A stretch of 64,000 bases of DNA from Eutrigla gurnardus (taxonomy: Eukaryota > Chordata > Actinopteri > Perciformes > Triglidae): NCBI GenBank assembly GCA_963514095.1, contig OY741284.1, positions 8,040,016 to 8,104,015 on the forward strand, written 5' to 3'. Position numbers and translations under genes: made by a program. The notes under the pieces were generated by a model. It worked only from the letters and a program-made list of their open reading frames with translations. It searched no databases and was not told where the DNA came from. Below, in pieces: positions 53,567 to 64,000 of this stretch (the stretch's first letter is position 1; each line of letters opens with the position of its first letter).

Positions 53567-54537
53567 TAGGGATGCACATTTTTTATTTTTTTTATGACCG
53601 AAAACCGACGCTCATTAACCGATTAATAACCGTTAACTGATAAGATTAAAATGCGCTATTGAGTGTCTGTGACCCATTCAAAAGTACCGTGGCAATTTTT
53701 TTTTCTTATGGGCTTTATTTTTAAATGTGCAAATACGCGCCTGTGCTCTAATAGCCGCCGGGGTCCGACCTCATTTGGCATAATAAACGCCGGTTCAATT
53801 AAACGCCCGGGCGATTAAGTGTTTACCATAGTCTTGCACAGAAAACAAAAGTTTTTTTTTAACAGCACTTCACCGGCTCTCACCTCTTCTGTCAGTCAGC
53901 CCCTCCTCTCGCTCTCTCTCGCATGCAGGCGCGCGCACACACACACACACAGACACACAAACACAGGCGCGCTAGAGATAAACAAAACTTAGATACACAT
54001 GAATCCACTCGGTGCTGCAACTATAGCCGGAAAAAAAAACTCTCCTTTTTTAACGAAATGTTCAGCCCTCAAAATAAAATAAATGCGCCAGGCAAACCCC
54101 AGTCCTCTCTCGCCATAGCGGATTTGTTTTCTTTTTACTGGTTTTTATTAAGAAAAAGCAGCATGTCGACATGCTCTGGGGTCAGCCTGGTGCGCAGTCT
54201 GTTTACCGTGAGACCCGCAGCGGAGAATACGCGCTCAGATGGCACCGATGTCCCGGGAATGCAGAGGTAGCGCCGGGCCAGAATGGCCAGCCTCGGGAAG
54301 CGCGTCTGTTGGATTTTCCACCACTCAAGAGGATCAGTGCAAATAACCTCATCTCCTTTTCGGTCGAAATTGTCCCACACAGAACTCCTTTTTGCGCGCT
54401 TCATTTTTGCTGTTAAGTGGGTTGTGGCGGAAAGCACGTGTTGTCACGTGTTAAAAAAAAAAATTAACCGTTAGTATTAATCGGTCCAAGTTCCTGTTAT
54501 CGGTTAACGGTTAAACGGTTAACCATGTGCATCCCTA
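53567..54537 (-). mobile_element. Nested non-autonomous hAT element with 8-bp TSD
   Basis: 971 bp with terminal TAGGGATGCACA at the left and TGTGCATCCCTA at the right. It is flanked by a perfect 8-bp duplication TTGCAGCC at 53559-53566 and 54538-54545, the hallmark of hAT insertion. The subterminal regions contain repeated GGTTAA/CGGTTA motifs. It carries the chimeric open frame at 54135-54404 on the minus strand and otherwise lacks the transposase catalytic region, so it is an internally deleted derivative of a BED-type hAT. Only this one of seven array units carries it. Confidence 0.95.
54135..54404 (-). pseudogene. BED-finger start fused to hAT dimerisation domain (89 aa)
   Basis: From ATG at 54404 the frame reads MKRAKRSSVWDNFDR, the start of a BED zinc finger (W10, F13), up to about residue 21. 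It then jumps directly to the C-terminal hAT dimerisation domain: DPLEWW, RFPRLAILARRYLCIPGTSV, PSERVFSAAG and a DMLLFLNKNQ end. The zinc ligands after the first cysteine and the whole RNase H-like catalytic region are missing, so it cannot transpose DNA. The join is in frame and the stop is natural. A slightly longer frame (from 54437) exists, but MKRAKRSS is the likely transposase start. Whether it is transcribed is unknown; a self-associating product could interfere with full transposases, which is inference. Confidence 0.8.
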
Positions 54538-54548
54538 TTGCAGCCCTA

Positions 54549-54649
<101 letters not shown>

Positions 54650-54838
54650 CATCCATCCATCCATTTATCCATCCATAGATCCATCATCCAAGCTCAAGTC
54701 ATGACATCACTGGTGTGGTTGGCTTTGATAACAAGCTCCAGTCATGACATCACATTTAGAATGTTCAGATGCCCTAAATGGCTTTGCTACAAAACTCAAG
54801 TCAAGACATAATATTTAAATTTGTAACTGCCATGAGTT
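54650..54838 (+). repeat. Minisatellite block 4a
   Basis: Counterpart of block 2a, with one CATC-type repeat fewer. Confidence 0.9.
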
Positions 54839-54982
<144 letters not shown>

Positions 54983-55554
54983 CCCATGCATCCATCCATC
55001 CATTTATCCATCCATAGATCCATCATCCAAGCTCAAGTCATGAAATCTCTGGTGTGGTTGGCTTTGGGAACAAGTTCAAGTCATGACATCACATTTAGAA
55101 TGTTCAGATGCCCTATATGGCTTTGCTAGAAAACTCAAGTCATGACACCACATTTAGAATGTTCAGTTGACCTGCTTTCCTTTGATACAAAGCTGAAGTC
55201 ATGACATCACTGGTGTGGTTGGCTTTGATAACAAACTCAAGTCATGACACCACATTTAGAATGTTCAGTTAACCTGCTTTCCTTTGATACAAAGCTGAAG
55301 TCATAACATCACTGGTGTGGTTGGCTTTGATAACAAGCTCCAGTCATGACATCACATTTAGAATGTTCAGATGCCCTAAATGGCTTTGCTAGAAAACTCA
55401 AGTAATGACACCACATTTAGAATGTTCAGTTGACCTGCTTTCCTTTGATACAAAGCTGAAGTCATAACATCACTGGTGTGGTTGGCTTTGATAACAAGCT
55501 CCAGTCATGACATCACATTTAGAATGTTCAGATGCCCTATATGGCTTTGCTAGA
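54983..55554 (+). repeat. Minisatellite block 4b
   Basis: Appears near-identical to block 2b in length and order, including the AAGTAATGACACC variant. Confidence 0.92.
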
Positions 55555-55698
55555 AAATACTTGTGTATTTCTACTTGATACTGAATCGATATCGAAGCAT
55601 TTCAATCAATATCGAATCGAATCGATATTGAATCGAATCGTGACCCAACGAATCGAAATCGAATCGAATCGTGAGATTCTAAACAATACCCAGCCCTA
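55555..55698 (-). mobile_element. hAT terminal fragment, copy 4
   Basis: A-type variant, as in copies 1, 2 and 6. Confidence 0.8.
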
Positions 55699-55718
55699 CT
55701 ATCTATCTATCTATCTAT

Positions 55719-56690
55719 TAGGGCTGCAGCTATCAATTCTTTTTGTAATCGATTAATTTAGCACTTTATCGATCGATTAATCGAGGAATCGGATAAAAAA
55801 AAATTTAGTTTTTAAACAAACAAAACAAATAATGCATAACGAAAATGATGTGGCTGTAAAATGATCAAGCATTTCTAAAAAAAGTAAACAGAGGTATTCA
55901 TTCCAACTACAAAATTTGGCTCCAAAACTAAGCCCATTTATTAAGTGCCAGTGAGAATTTAACAACAATACAGTTAAGTCAACTTGGATAAAACATGGAT
56001 AACATTTAATTTACGTTTTGTTTTGCCAGCAATGGCCCTTTCCTCTCCCTGCCCTAAATATGTGTGTATATAGTGTACTTCTTCTGTGCCATTTATGTAT
56101 TTAGCTTTCTCTATCACTACAGTAACTGTTTGACCATTCTTTTCTCTGCTTTGAACTCCTCCGTCCGTTTGGGCAAACACAACAACTCACAGCCAAGCGT
56201 AAATCAGGCTTTCCGATTGGCTGTAAAAGCTGCTACGGGAGCCAATACGAGCGTCCGATGCATAAACGTAACTCTATACGTCACTCGCAAGATGGCGGAT
56301 GAGAAGTGATCGATATACAACAAAACGGAGAAATGCGCCACGGAGACGAGGAGACATCTAGTCACACATTTTACTACTTTACGCATTTGTTTTGTTGTCA
56401 GAAATAAATCGCTCACATGGGCAAGCAGGATACCGTTGTTTAGCCCCGATACTCTCTGTCGTTTACGGACATTCTGAGTCTGACTTTCCGCCATCGCGCC
56501 AACTAAATTCAGAATGAATGACCGTGTATGACGCGCTGGTGCTTCCTGAACAACGGTCCGTGTGGAACAATCGGATCCCTGCACATAGGCGCGTCATAGG
56601 AATTTAACGAGGCTTCGAGGCAGATGTTTTGCCTCGAGGAATTTTCATAATCGAGTTAATCGAGTAACTCGATGAATCGTTGCAGCCCTA
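55719..56690. mobile_element. Non-autonomous hAT element, array copy 4
   Basis: 972 bp. Shares AAAGTAAACAG with copy 2; TTTAGTTTTTAAAC near its left end is private. Confidence 0.87.
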
Positions 56691-56781
<91 letters not shown>

Positions 56782-56802
56782 GCTATCTATCTATCTATCT
56801 AT
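56691..56802. repeat. (TATC)n microsatellite with one TAGC interruption
   Basis: Same interruption as in unit 3. Confidence 0.94.
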
Positions 56803-57577
56803 CCATGCATCCATCCATCCAGTTATCCATCCATAGATCCATCATCCAAGCTCAAGTCATGACATCACTGGTGTGGTTGGCTTTGGGAACAAGTTCCAGT
56901 CATGACATCACATTTAGAATGTTCAGATGCCCTAAATGGCTTTGCTAGAAAATTCAAGTCATGACACCACATTTAGAATGTTCAGTTGACCTGCTTTCCT
57001 TTGATACAAAGCTGAAGTCATGACATCACTGGTGTGGTTGGCTTTGATAACAAACTCAAGTCATGACACCACATTTAGAATGTTCAGTTGACCTGCTTTC
57101 CTTTGATACAAAGCTGAAGTCATGACATCACTGGTGTGGTTGGCTTTGATAACAAACTCAAGTCATGACACCACATTTAGAATGTTCAGTTGACCTGCTT
57201 TCCTTTGATACAAAGCTGAAGTCATAACATCACTGGTGTGGTTGGCTTTGATAACAAGCTCCAGTCATGACATCACATTTAGAATGTTCAGATGCCCTAT
57301 ATGGCTTTGCTAGAAAACTCAAGTAATGACACCACATTTAGAATGTTCAGTTGACCTGCTTTCCTTTGATACAAAGCTGAAGTCATGACATCACTGGTGT
57401 GGTTGGCTTTGATAACAAACTCAAGTCATGACACCACATTTAGAATGTTCAGTTGACCTGCTTTCCTTTGATACAAAGCTGAAGTCATAACATCACTGGT
57501 GTGGTCGGCTTTGATAACAAGCTCCAGTCATGACATCACATTTAGAATGTTCAGATGCCCTATATGGCTTTGCTAGA
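56803..57577 (+). repeat. Minisatellite block 5
   Basis: About 775 bp, matching block 3 in order. One GTGGTCGGC variant near 57504. Confidence 0.92.
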
Positions 57578-57721
57578 AAATACTTGTGTATTTCTACTTG
57601 ATACTGAATCGATATCGAAGCATTTCAATCAATATCGAATCGAATCGATATTGAATCGAATCGTGACCCAACGAATCGAAATTGAATCGAATCGTGAGAT
57701 TCTAAACAATACCCAGCCCTA
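57578..57721 (-). mobile_element. hAT terminal fragment, copy 5
   Basis: B-type variant, as in copies 3 and 7. Confidence 0.8.
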
Positions 57722-57741
57722 CTATCTATCTATCTATCTAT

Positions 57742-58712
57742 TAGGGCTGCAGCTACCGATTCTTTTTGTAATCGATTAATTTAGCACTTTATCGATCGAT
57801 TAATCGAGGAATCGGATAAAAAAAATTTCGTTTTTAAACAAACAAAACAAATAATGCATAACGAAAATGATGTGGCTGTAAAATGATCAAGCATTTCTAA
57901 AAAAAATAAACAGAGGTATTCATTCCAACTACAAAATTTGGCTCCAAAACTAAGCCCATTTATTAAGTGCCAGTGAGAATTTAACAACAATACAGTTAAG
58001 TAAATTTGGATAAAACATGGATAACATTTAATTTACGTTTTGTTTTGCCAGCAATGGCCCTTTCCTCTCCCTGCCCTAAATATGTGTGTATATAGTGTAC
58101 TTCTTCTGTGCCATTTATGTATTTAGCTTTTTCTATCACTACAGTAACTGTTTGACCATTCTTTTCTCTGCTTTGAACTCCTCCGTCCGTTTGGGCAAAC
58201 ACAACAACTCACAGCCAAGCGTAAATCAGGCTTTCCGATTGGCTGTAAAAGCTGCTACGGGAGCCAATACGAGTGTCCGATGCATAAACGTAACTCTATA
58301 CGTCACTCGCAAGATGGCGGATGAGAAGTGATCGATATACAACAAAACGGAGAAATGCGCCACGGAGACGAGGAGACATCTAGTCACACATTTTACTACT
58401 TTACGCATTCGTTTTGTTGTCAGAAATAAATCGCTCACATGGGCAAGCAGGATACCGTTGTTTAGCCCCGATACTCTCTGTCGTTTACGGACATTCTGAG
58501 TCTGACTTTCCGCCATCGCGCCAACTAAATTCAGAATGAATGACCGTGTATGACGCGCTGGTGCTTCCTGAACAACGGTCCGTGTGGAACAATCGGATCC
58601 CTGCACATAGGCGCGTCATAGGAATTTAACGAGGCTTCGAGGCAGATGTTTTGCCTCGAGGAATTTTCATAATCGAGTTAATCGAGTAACTCGATGAATC
58701 GTTGCAGCCCTA
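57742..58712. mobile_element. Non-autonomous hAT element, array copy 5
   Basis: 971 bp. Private variants include AGCTACCGATTC, AGTAAATTTGG and GAGTGTCCG. Confidence 0.87.

Positions 58713-58804
<92 letters not shown>
58713..58804. repeat. (TATC)n microsatellite
   Basis: A TATC run opening unit 6. Confidence 0.95.
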
Positions 58805-58805
<1 letters not shown>

Positions 58806-59375
58806 CATGCATCCATCCATCCAGTTATCCATCCATAGATCCATCATCCAAGCTCAAGTCATGACATCACTGGTGTGGTTGGCTTTGGGAACAAGTTCAA
58901 GTCATGACATCACATTTAGAATGTTCAGATGCCCTATATGGCTTTGCTAGAAAACTCAAGTCATGACACCACATTTAGAATGTTCAGTTGACCTGCTTTC
59001 CTTTGATACAAAGCTGAAGTCATAACATCACTGGTGTGGTTGGCTTTGATAACAAGCTCCAGTCATGACATCACATTTAGAATGTTCAGATGCCCTAAAT
59101 GGCTTTGCTAGAAAACTCAAGTCATGACACCACATTTAGAATGTTCAGTTGACCTGCTTTCCTTTGATACAAAGCTGAAGTCATGACATCACTGGTGTGG
59201 TTGGCTTTGATAACAAACTCAAGTCATGACACCACATTTAGAATGTTCAGTTGACCTGCTTTCCTTTGATACAAAGCTGAAGTCATAACATCACTGGTGT
59301 GGTTGGCTTTGATAACAAGCTCCAGTCATGACATCAAATTTAGAATGTTCAGATGCCCTATATGGCTTTGCTAGA
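58805..59375 (+). repeat. Minisatellite block 6
   Basis: About 571 bp, with repeat order unlike blocks 2b and 3; probably produced by unequal exchange. Confidence 0.9.
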
Positions 59376-59519
59376 AAATACTTGTGTATTTCTACTTGAT
59401 ACTGAATCGATATCGAAGCATTTCAATCAATATCGAATCGAATCGATATTGAATCGAATCGTGACCCAACGAATCGAAATCGAATCGAATCGTGAGATTC
59501 TAAACAATACCCAGCCCTA
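59376..59519 (-). mobile_element. hAT terminal fragment, copy 6
   Basis: A-type variant. Confidence 0.8.
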
Positions 59520-59539
59520 CTATCTATCTATCTATCTAT

Positions 59540-60512
59540 TAGGGCTGCAGCTATCGATTCTTTTTGTAATCGATTAATTTAGCACTTTATCGATCGATTA
59601 ATCGAGGAATCAGATAAAAAAAAAATTTGTTTTTAAACAAACAAAACAAATAATGCATAACGAAAATGATGTGGCTGTAAAATGATCAAGCATTTCTAAA
59701 AAAAAATAAACAGAGGTATTCATTCCAACTACAAAATTTGGCTCCAAAACTAAGCCCATTTATTAAGTGCCAGTGAGAATTTAACAACAATACAGTTAAA
59801 TCAACTTGGATAAAACATGGATAACATTTAATTTACGTTTTGTTTTGCCAGCAATGGCCCTTTCCTCCCCCTGCCCTAAATATGTGTGTATATAGTGTAC
59901 TTCTTCTGTGCCATTTATGTATTTAGCTTTCTCTATCACTACAGTAACTGTTTGACCATTCTTTTCTCTGCTTTGAACTCCTCCGTCCATTTGGGCAAAC
60001 ACAACAACTCACAGCCAAGCGTAAATCAGGCTTTCCGATTGGCTGTAAAAGCTGCTACGGGAGCCAATACGAGCGTCCGATGCATAAACGTAACTCTATA
60101 CGTCACTCGCAAGATGGCGGATGAGAAGTGATCGATATACAACAAAACGGAGAAATGCGCCACGGAGACGAGGAGACATCTAGTCACACATTTTACTACT
60201 TTACGCATTCGTTTTGTTGTCAGAAATAAATCGCTCACATGGGCAAGCAGGATACCGTTGTTTAGCCCCGATACTCTCTGTCGTTTACGGACATTCTGAG
60301 TCTGACTTTCCGCCATCGCGCCAACCAAATTCAGAATGAATGACCGTGTATGACGCGCTGGTGCTTCCTGAACAACGGTCCGTGTGGAACAATCGGATCC
60401 CTGCACATAGGCGCGTCATAGGAATTTAACGAGGCTTCGAGGCAGATGTTTTGCCTCGAGGAATTTTCATAATCGAGTTAATCGAGTAACTCGATGAATC
60501 GTTGCAGCCCTA
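59540..60512. mobile_element. Non-autonomous hAT element, array copy 6
   Basis: 973 bp. AGCTATCGATTC as in copies 3 and 7, although its hAT fragment is A type, so unit 6 is mosaic. Private CAGATAAAA and CCTCCGTCCATTTGG variants. Confidence 0.87.

Positions 60513-60592
<80 letters not shown>
60513..60592. repeat. (TATC)n microsatellite
   Basis: A TATC run opening unit 7. Confidence 0.95.
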
Positions 60593-60593
<1 letters not shown>

Positions 60594-61108
60594 CATCCAT
60601 GCATCCATCCATCCAGTTATCCATCCATAGATCCATCATCCAAGCTCAAGTCATGACATCACTGGTGTGGTCGGCTTTGGGAACAAGTTCAAGTCATGAC
60701 ACCACATTTAGAATGTTCAGTTGACCTGCTTTCCTTTGATACAAAGCTGAAGTCATAACATCACTGGTGTGGTTGGCTTTGATAACAAGCTCCAGTCATG
60801 ACATCACATTTAGAATGTTCAGATGCCCTAAATGGCTTTGCTAGAAAACTCAAGTAATGACACCACATTTAGAATGTTCAGTTGACCTGCTTTCCTTTGA
60901 TACAAAGCTGAAGTCATGACATCACTGGTGTGGTTGGCTTTGATAACAAACTCAAGTCATGACACCACATTTAGAATGTTCAGTTGACCTGCTTTCCTTT
61001 GATACAAAGCTGAAGTCATAACATCACTGGTGTGGTTGGCTTTGATAACAAGCTCCAGTCATGACATCACATTTAGAATGTTCAGATGCCCTATATGGCT
61101 TTGCTAGA
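60593..61108 (+). repeat. Minisatellite block 7
   Basis: About 516 bp, the shortest final block. The first core unit lacks the ATGCCCTAAATGG tail segment present in other blocks. Confidence 0.9.
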
Positions 61109-61252
61109 AAATACTTGTGTATTTCTACTTGATACTGAATCGATATCGAAGCATTTCAATCAATATCGAATCGAATCGATATTGAATCGAATCGTGACCC
61201 AACGAATCGAAATTGAATCGAATCGTGAGATTCTAAACAATACCCAGCCCTA
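61109..61252 (-). mobile_element. hAT terminal fragment, copy 7
   Basis: B-type variant. Confidence 0.8.
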
Positions 61253-61272
61253 CTATCTATCTATCTATCTAT

Positions 61273-62246
61273 TAGGGCTGCAGCTATCGATTCTTTTTGT
61301 AATCGATTAATTTAGCACTTTATCGATCTATTAATCGAGGAATCGGATAAAAAAAAATTCGTTTTTAAACAAACAAAACAAATAATGCATAACGAAAATG
61401 ATGTGGCTGTAAAATGATCAAGCATTTCTAAAAAAAATAAACAGAGGTATTCATTCCAACTACAAAATTTGGCTCCAAAACTAAGCCCATTTATTAAGTG
61501 CCAGTGAGAATTTAACAACAATACAGTTAAGTCAACTTGGATAAAACATGGATAACATTTAATGTACGTTTTGTTTTGCCAGCAATGGCCCTTTCCTCTC
61601 CCTGCCCTAAATATGTGTGTATATAGTGTACTTCTTCTGTGCCATTTATGTATTTAGCTTTCTCTATCACTACAGTAACTGTTTGACCATTCTTTTCTCT
61701 GCTTTGAACTCCTCCGTCCGTTTGGGCAAACACAACAACTCACAGCCAAGCGTAAATCAGGCTTTCCGATTGGCTGTAAAAGCTGCTACGGGAGCCAATA
61801 CGAGCGTCCGATGCATAAACGTAACTCTATACGTCACTCGCAAGATGGCGGATGAGAAGTGATCGATATACAACAAAACGGAGAAATGCGCCACGGAGAC
61901 GAGGAGACATCTAGTCACACATTTTACTACTTTACGCATTCGTTTTGTTGTCAGAAATAAATCGCTCACATGGGCAAGCAGGGTACCGTTGTTTAGCCCC
62001 GATACTCTCTGTCGTTTACGGACATTCTGAGTCTGACTTTCCGCCATCGCGCCAACTAAATTCAGAATGAATGACCGTGTATGACGCGCTGGTGGTGCTT
62101 CCTGAACAACGGTCCGTGTGGAACAATCGGATCCCTGCACATAGGCGCGTCATAGGAATTTAACGAGGCTTCGAGGCAGATGTTTTGCCTCGAGGAATTT
62201 TCATAATCGAGTTAATCGAGTAACTCGATGAATCGTTGCAGCCCTA
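61273..62246. mobile_element. Non-autonomous hAT element, array copy 7
   Basis: 974 bp. Shares GATCTATTAATCG and TTTAATGTACG with copy 3 and has a private 3-bp duplication (CTGGTGGTGC near 62090). Confidence 0.87.
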
Positions 62247-62719
62247 CTATCTATCTATTAGGGGTGGAACGGTTCACAAAATCCACGGTTCGGTTCGGTT
62301 CACGGTTTCGTGGTCACGGTTTTCGGTTCGGTTCGGTATATGTTGATTATTAGGAAAATCTATTATGTCTTGTATAGTCAAGTTAAAACTGAAAGAATGA
62401 AGCAGTCTGACATTTGATACATCATTGTGACAGTCTTAGGTTGAGATTCTGGCACTGCAAGAGAGGAGACATTGCTAGTTCCAACATGTGCTTCATTTAT
62501 TTGGTAAACAGAACTCAAAACTAAAAACTTTCTCTTGAACTGAAAGTGCAGTGTTTGAAAAACAATCAAAGAAAAATAAGGCTGGATTTCTTACAAACTT
62601 AAAGTGCCACTGTGTTATCTCAAATAACAAAATAAATAATCCAGTAAATAATCATCAATACAAAATATAGCATAAACCAAACTAACACATACTGCACTGC
62701 TTAAACAACAAGGCTCTAC

Positions 62720-63139
62720 TCATTGTATTCTCATGTTCTTCTGCAAGAAGATCAGTTTGTCCACATTCTCTGCCAAAAGACGAGATCTACTTGCAGTGAC
62801 AATGTCTCCTGCTGTAGAGAAAACTCTCTCACTTGGTACAGATGTACCTGGAACTGCAAGGTAACGTCGAGCCAATTTAGCAATATGAGGGTACTTGTGC
62901 TCGTTGCTTCTCCACCATGCAAGTGGATTTTCATCCACAGGAATGCATCCTGTGAGCCTGTATGCCATGACCTCCTCCTCAGTGATCTGGGACAAAGTCT
63001 TGGTGGTTCCCTTCTCTGATGTAAAGAGCTCTCCAAAAAGCTCTGCCATGACAGATTTTTTCTGAGGAGGAGATTCTTTTGATGCCTCTGGCTCTCCAGC
63101 TGAGGATGAACTGGCCACCTGGGCTTCTCTGGGTTGAAC
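62720..63139 (-). CDS. ZBED1-like hAT transposase, last exon
   Basis: Carries the C-terminal dimerisation domain of hAT transposases: NPLAWWRSNEHKYPHIAKLA, RRYLAVPGTSVPSERVFSTA, SRSRLLAENVDKLIFLQKN and a stop at 62720. The exon starts at 63139 after an ATGCAG acceptor and opens with VQPREAQ, then a low-complexity SSSSAGEPEAS linker. The reading is phase 0 with the upstream exon across a 226-bp intron (63365-63140). No frameshift or stop is seen. hAT transposases excise and reinsert DNA with 8-bp target duplications; host-domesticated ZBED proteins share this fold, but the adjoining terminal repeat favours a mobile element. Confidence 0.85.
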   Translation of the reverse strand, partial: VQPREAQVASSSSAGEPEASKESPPQKKSVMAELFGELFTSEKGTTKTLSQITEEEVMAYRLTGCIPVDENPLAWWRSNEHKYPHIAKLARRYLAVPGTSVPSERVFSTAGDIVTASRSRLLAENVDKLIFLQKNMRIQ

Positions 63140-63365
63140 CTGCATGATAAAATGACAAATAGTATGGTAGTTTTAAAAATATTGATAAAAACAAACACTC
63201 TCATAGCAGCAAAGACACTAAAACTATATGCTCTACTGTACACTGAGAAAATACAATAAATGCAAAGGCTCAAGTATTCTGTTTAGTTTTTAAAAAAAGA
63301 GAGAAATTGTAATTATGATAAAAACACATACAATTTAGTACTAATTACAGAATAAAAAACAATAC

Positions 63366-64000
63366 CTGCTCTTCAATTTCCATGATCTCTCTGGTGAGAA
63401 CACTGTAGATTTTCTGAATAGAGTCTTCTTCCAAGTAGGGCAGGGACTTAAATCTTGGATCCAGGGCTGTGCTTCTGTGCAGATAGTCCTGAAGATCAGG
63501 GTCCCCGTATCTGTCTTTCAGGTTTTTAGTGATGGCTGCCTTAGCATCTTTGATGGTGGCGCTGTCCTCTTCACTGGGTGTCATGGATTTCAGTATCATC
63601 TTCTGCAGAGGGATGATCATGGACACTGAAGGGGATGGTTCTGTGCTCATGAGTGTTGTTACATTCTTCAGAGGTTTGAGAATCTTGGTTAGGTCCTCTG
63701 CCAGTTTTACCTCACTGTCAGTCAAAACAGCTATAATTTTGACACTTTTCCTAACATCTTTGTCCATCAGAGCAGAATAGATGGAAGCTTGCTGCTCCAA
63801 ATAACGCTCCAGCATGTCATATGTTGTGTTCCAACGAGTTGGGACATCATGAATTAGTTTGTGAACTGGCAATTGCAGCATCTCCTGTTTAGTTTTTAAG
63901 GCGTGGGTGGCTGTTGTGCTCCGATGGAAAAATGCCACCACTTTCCTCATCTTCCCCAGGAGCCGGGATACCTGATTTATTGAGACTGCATTCTTGGCTG
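63366..64000 (-). CDS. ZBED1-like hAT transposase, upstream exon (partial)
   Basis: The frame is open from the window edge to a GAGCAG|GTATTG donor at 63366/63365. It encodes the central hAT transposase region: NQVSRLLGKMRKVVAFFHRS, then HKLIHDVPTRWNTTYDMLER with the conserved RW, a helical insertion around KNVTTLMSTEPSPSVSMIIP, and TALDPRFKSLPYL. It joins in phase with the last exon to a contiguous transposase C-terminal part of about 350 residues. The BED finger and the earliest catalytic residues are off the window. The first ATG seen (63950) is internal; the true start is upstream. Confidence 0.85.

Larger units (their letters stand above)
52599..54548. mobile_element. Non-autonomous hAT element, array copy 3, interrupted
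   Basis: The element runs 52599-53566 and resumes at 54546-54548 after a nested insertion into its right terminal repeat. The GATCTATTAATCG and TTTAATGTACG variants are shared only with copy 7. Without the insertion and its duplicated target the length is 971 bp. Confidence 0.87.
62259..64000 (-). mobile_element. BED-type hAT transposon, partial (continues past window)
   Basis: Begins TAGGGGTGGAACGGTTCACA immediately after CTATCTAT and has repeated CGGTTCGGTTCGG subterminal motifs, as many fish hAT elements do. Inside, on the minus strand, is a ZBED1-like transposase whose 3' end is nearest this terminus. The other terminus and the N-terminal exon lie beyond 64000. The CTATCTAT next to the left end would serve as one half of an 8-bp target duplication. 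Confidence 0.85.

Overview
The window looks like a stretch of a percomorph (spiny-rayed) teleost fish chromosome. The reasons are one clear vertebrate coding exon with canonical splice sites, long non-coding tracts rich in AC/TG, TA and TATC microsatellites, a CpG island in otherwise CpG-poor DNA, and mobile elements typical of fish: a Tc1-like element, several hAT families with BED-type transposases, tRNA-derived SINEs of the kind common in percomorphs, and an RTE-like LINE tail. No bacterial-type operon, CRISPR array, rRNA or functional tRNA gene was seen.

Layout. (1) 1-18.9 kb is intron-like DNA with scattered microsatellites, a dispersed repeat of unknown family, a tRNA-derived SINE and a small MITE-like element. 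(2) 18.88-19.14 kb, minus strand, holds the only host coding sequence I can support: the first coding exon of a liprin-alpha gene, closest to liprin-alpha-2 (ppfia2). It has 83 codons, starts MMCEVMPTI and ends in LPQ at a GTAAGC donor. The rest of the gene must lie at lower coordinates, outside the window, across an intron of more than about 18.8 kb unless a small exon was missed. (3) 19.1-46.7 kb lies upstream of that exon (5' intron or promoter region). It holds a CpG island at about 27.3-27.55 kb that could be the promoter, an internally deleted Tc1-like transposon at 28.4-29.2 kb, more dispersed repeats and SINEs, and an RTE-like LINE tail at 45.9-46.3 kb.

(4) 46.74-62.26 kb is a higher-order tandem array (macrosatellite-like). 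Seven units of about 1.7-2.2 kb each contain a TATC microsatellite, a minisatellite with a 102-bp repeat, a 144-bp terminal fragment of one hAT element, a short TATC run, and a complete ~972-bp non-autonomous hAT element (TIR TAGGGCTGCA). Sequence variants suggest that two unit types alternate, forming a dimeric higher-order repeat. The left end carries an inverted copy of the unit, so a GATA tract faces a TATC tract in a large palindrome. One unit alone carries a nested 971-bp hAT insertion with a perfect 8-bp target duplication. That insertion encodes an intact 89-residue chimera of a BED-finger start and a hAT dimerisation domain. (5) 62.26 kb to the end is a further hAT element encoding a ZBED1-like transposase on the minus strand, with two exons visible, an intact frame, and an upstream part beyond the window.

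The host exon and the array have no evident functional connection. The strongest candidate for something undescribed is the array: a tandem repeat that has captured and amplified transposons, including a promoter-like module with CCAAT, CRE-like and YY1-like motifs, once per unit. All family assignments come from reading the sequence; no database search was run.
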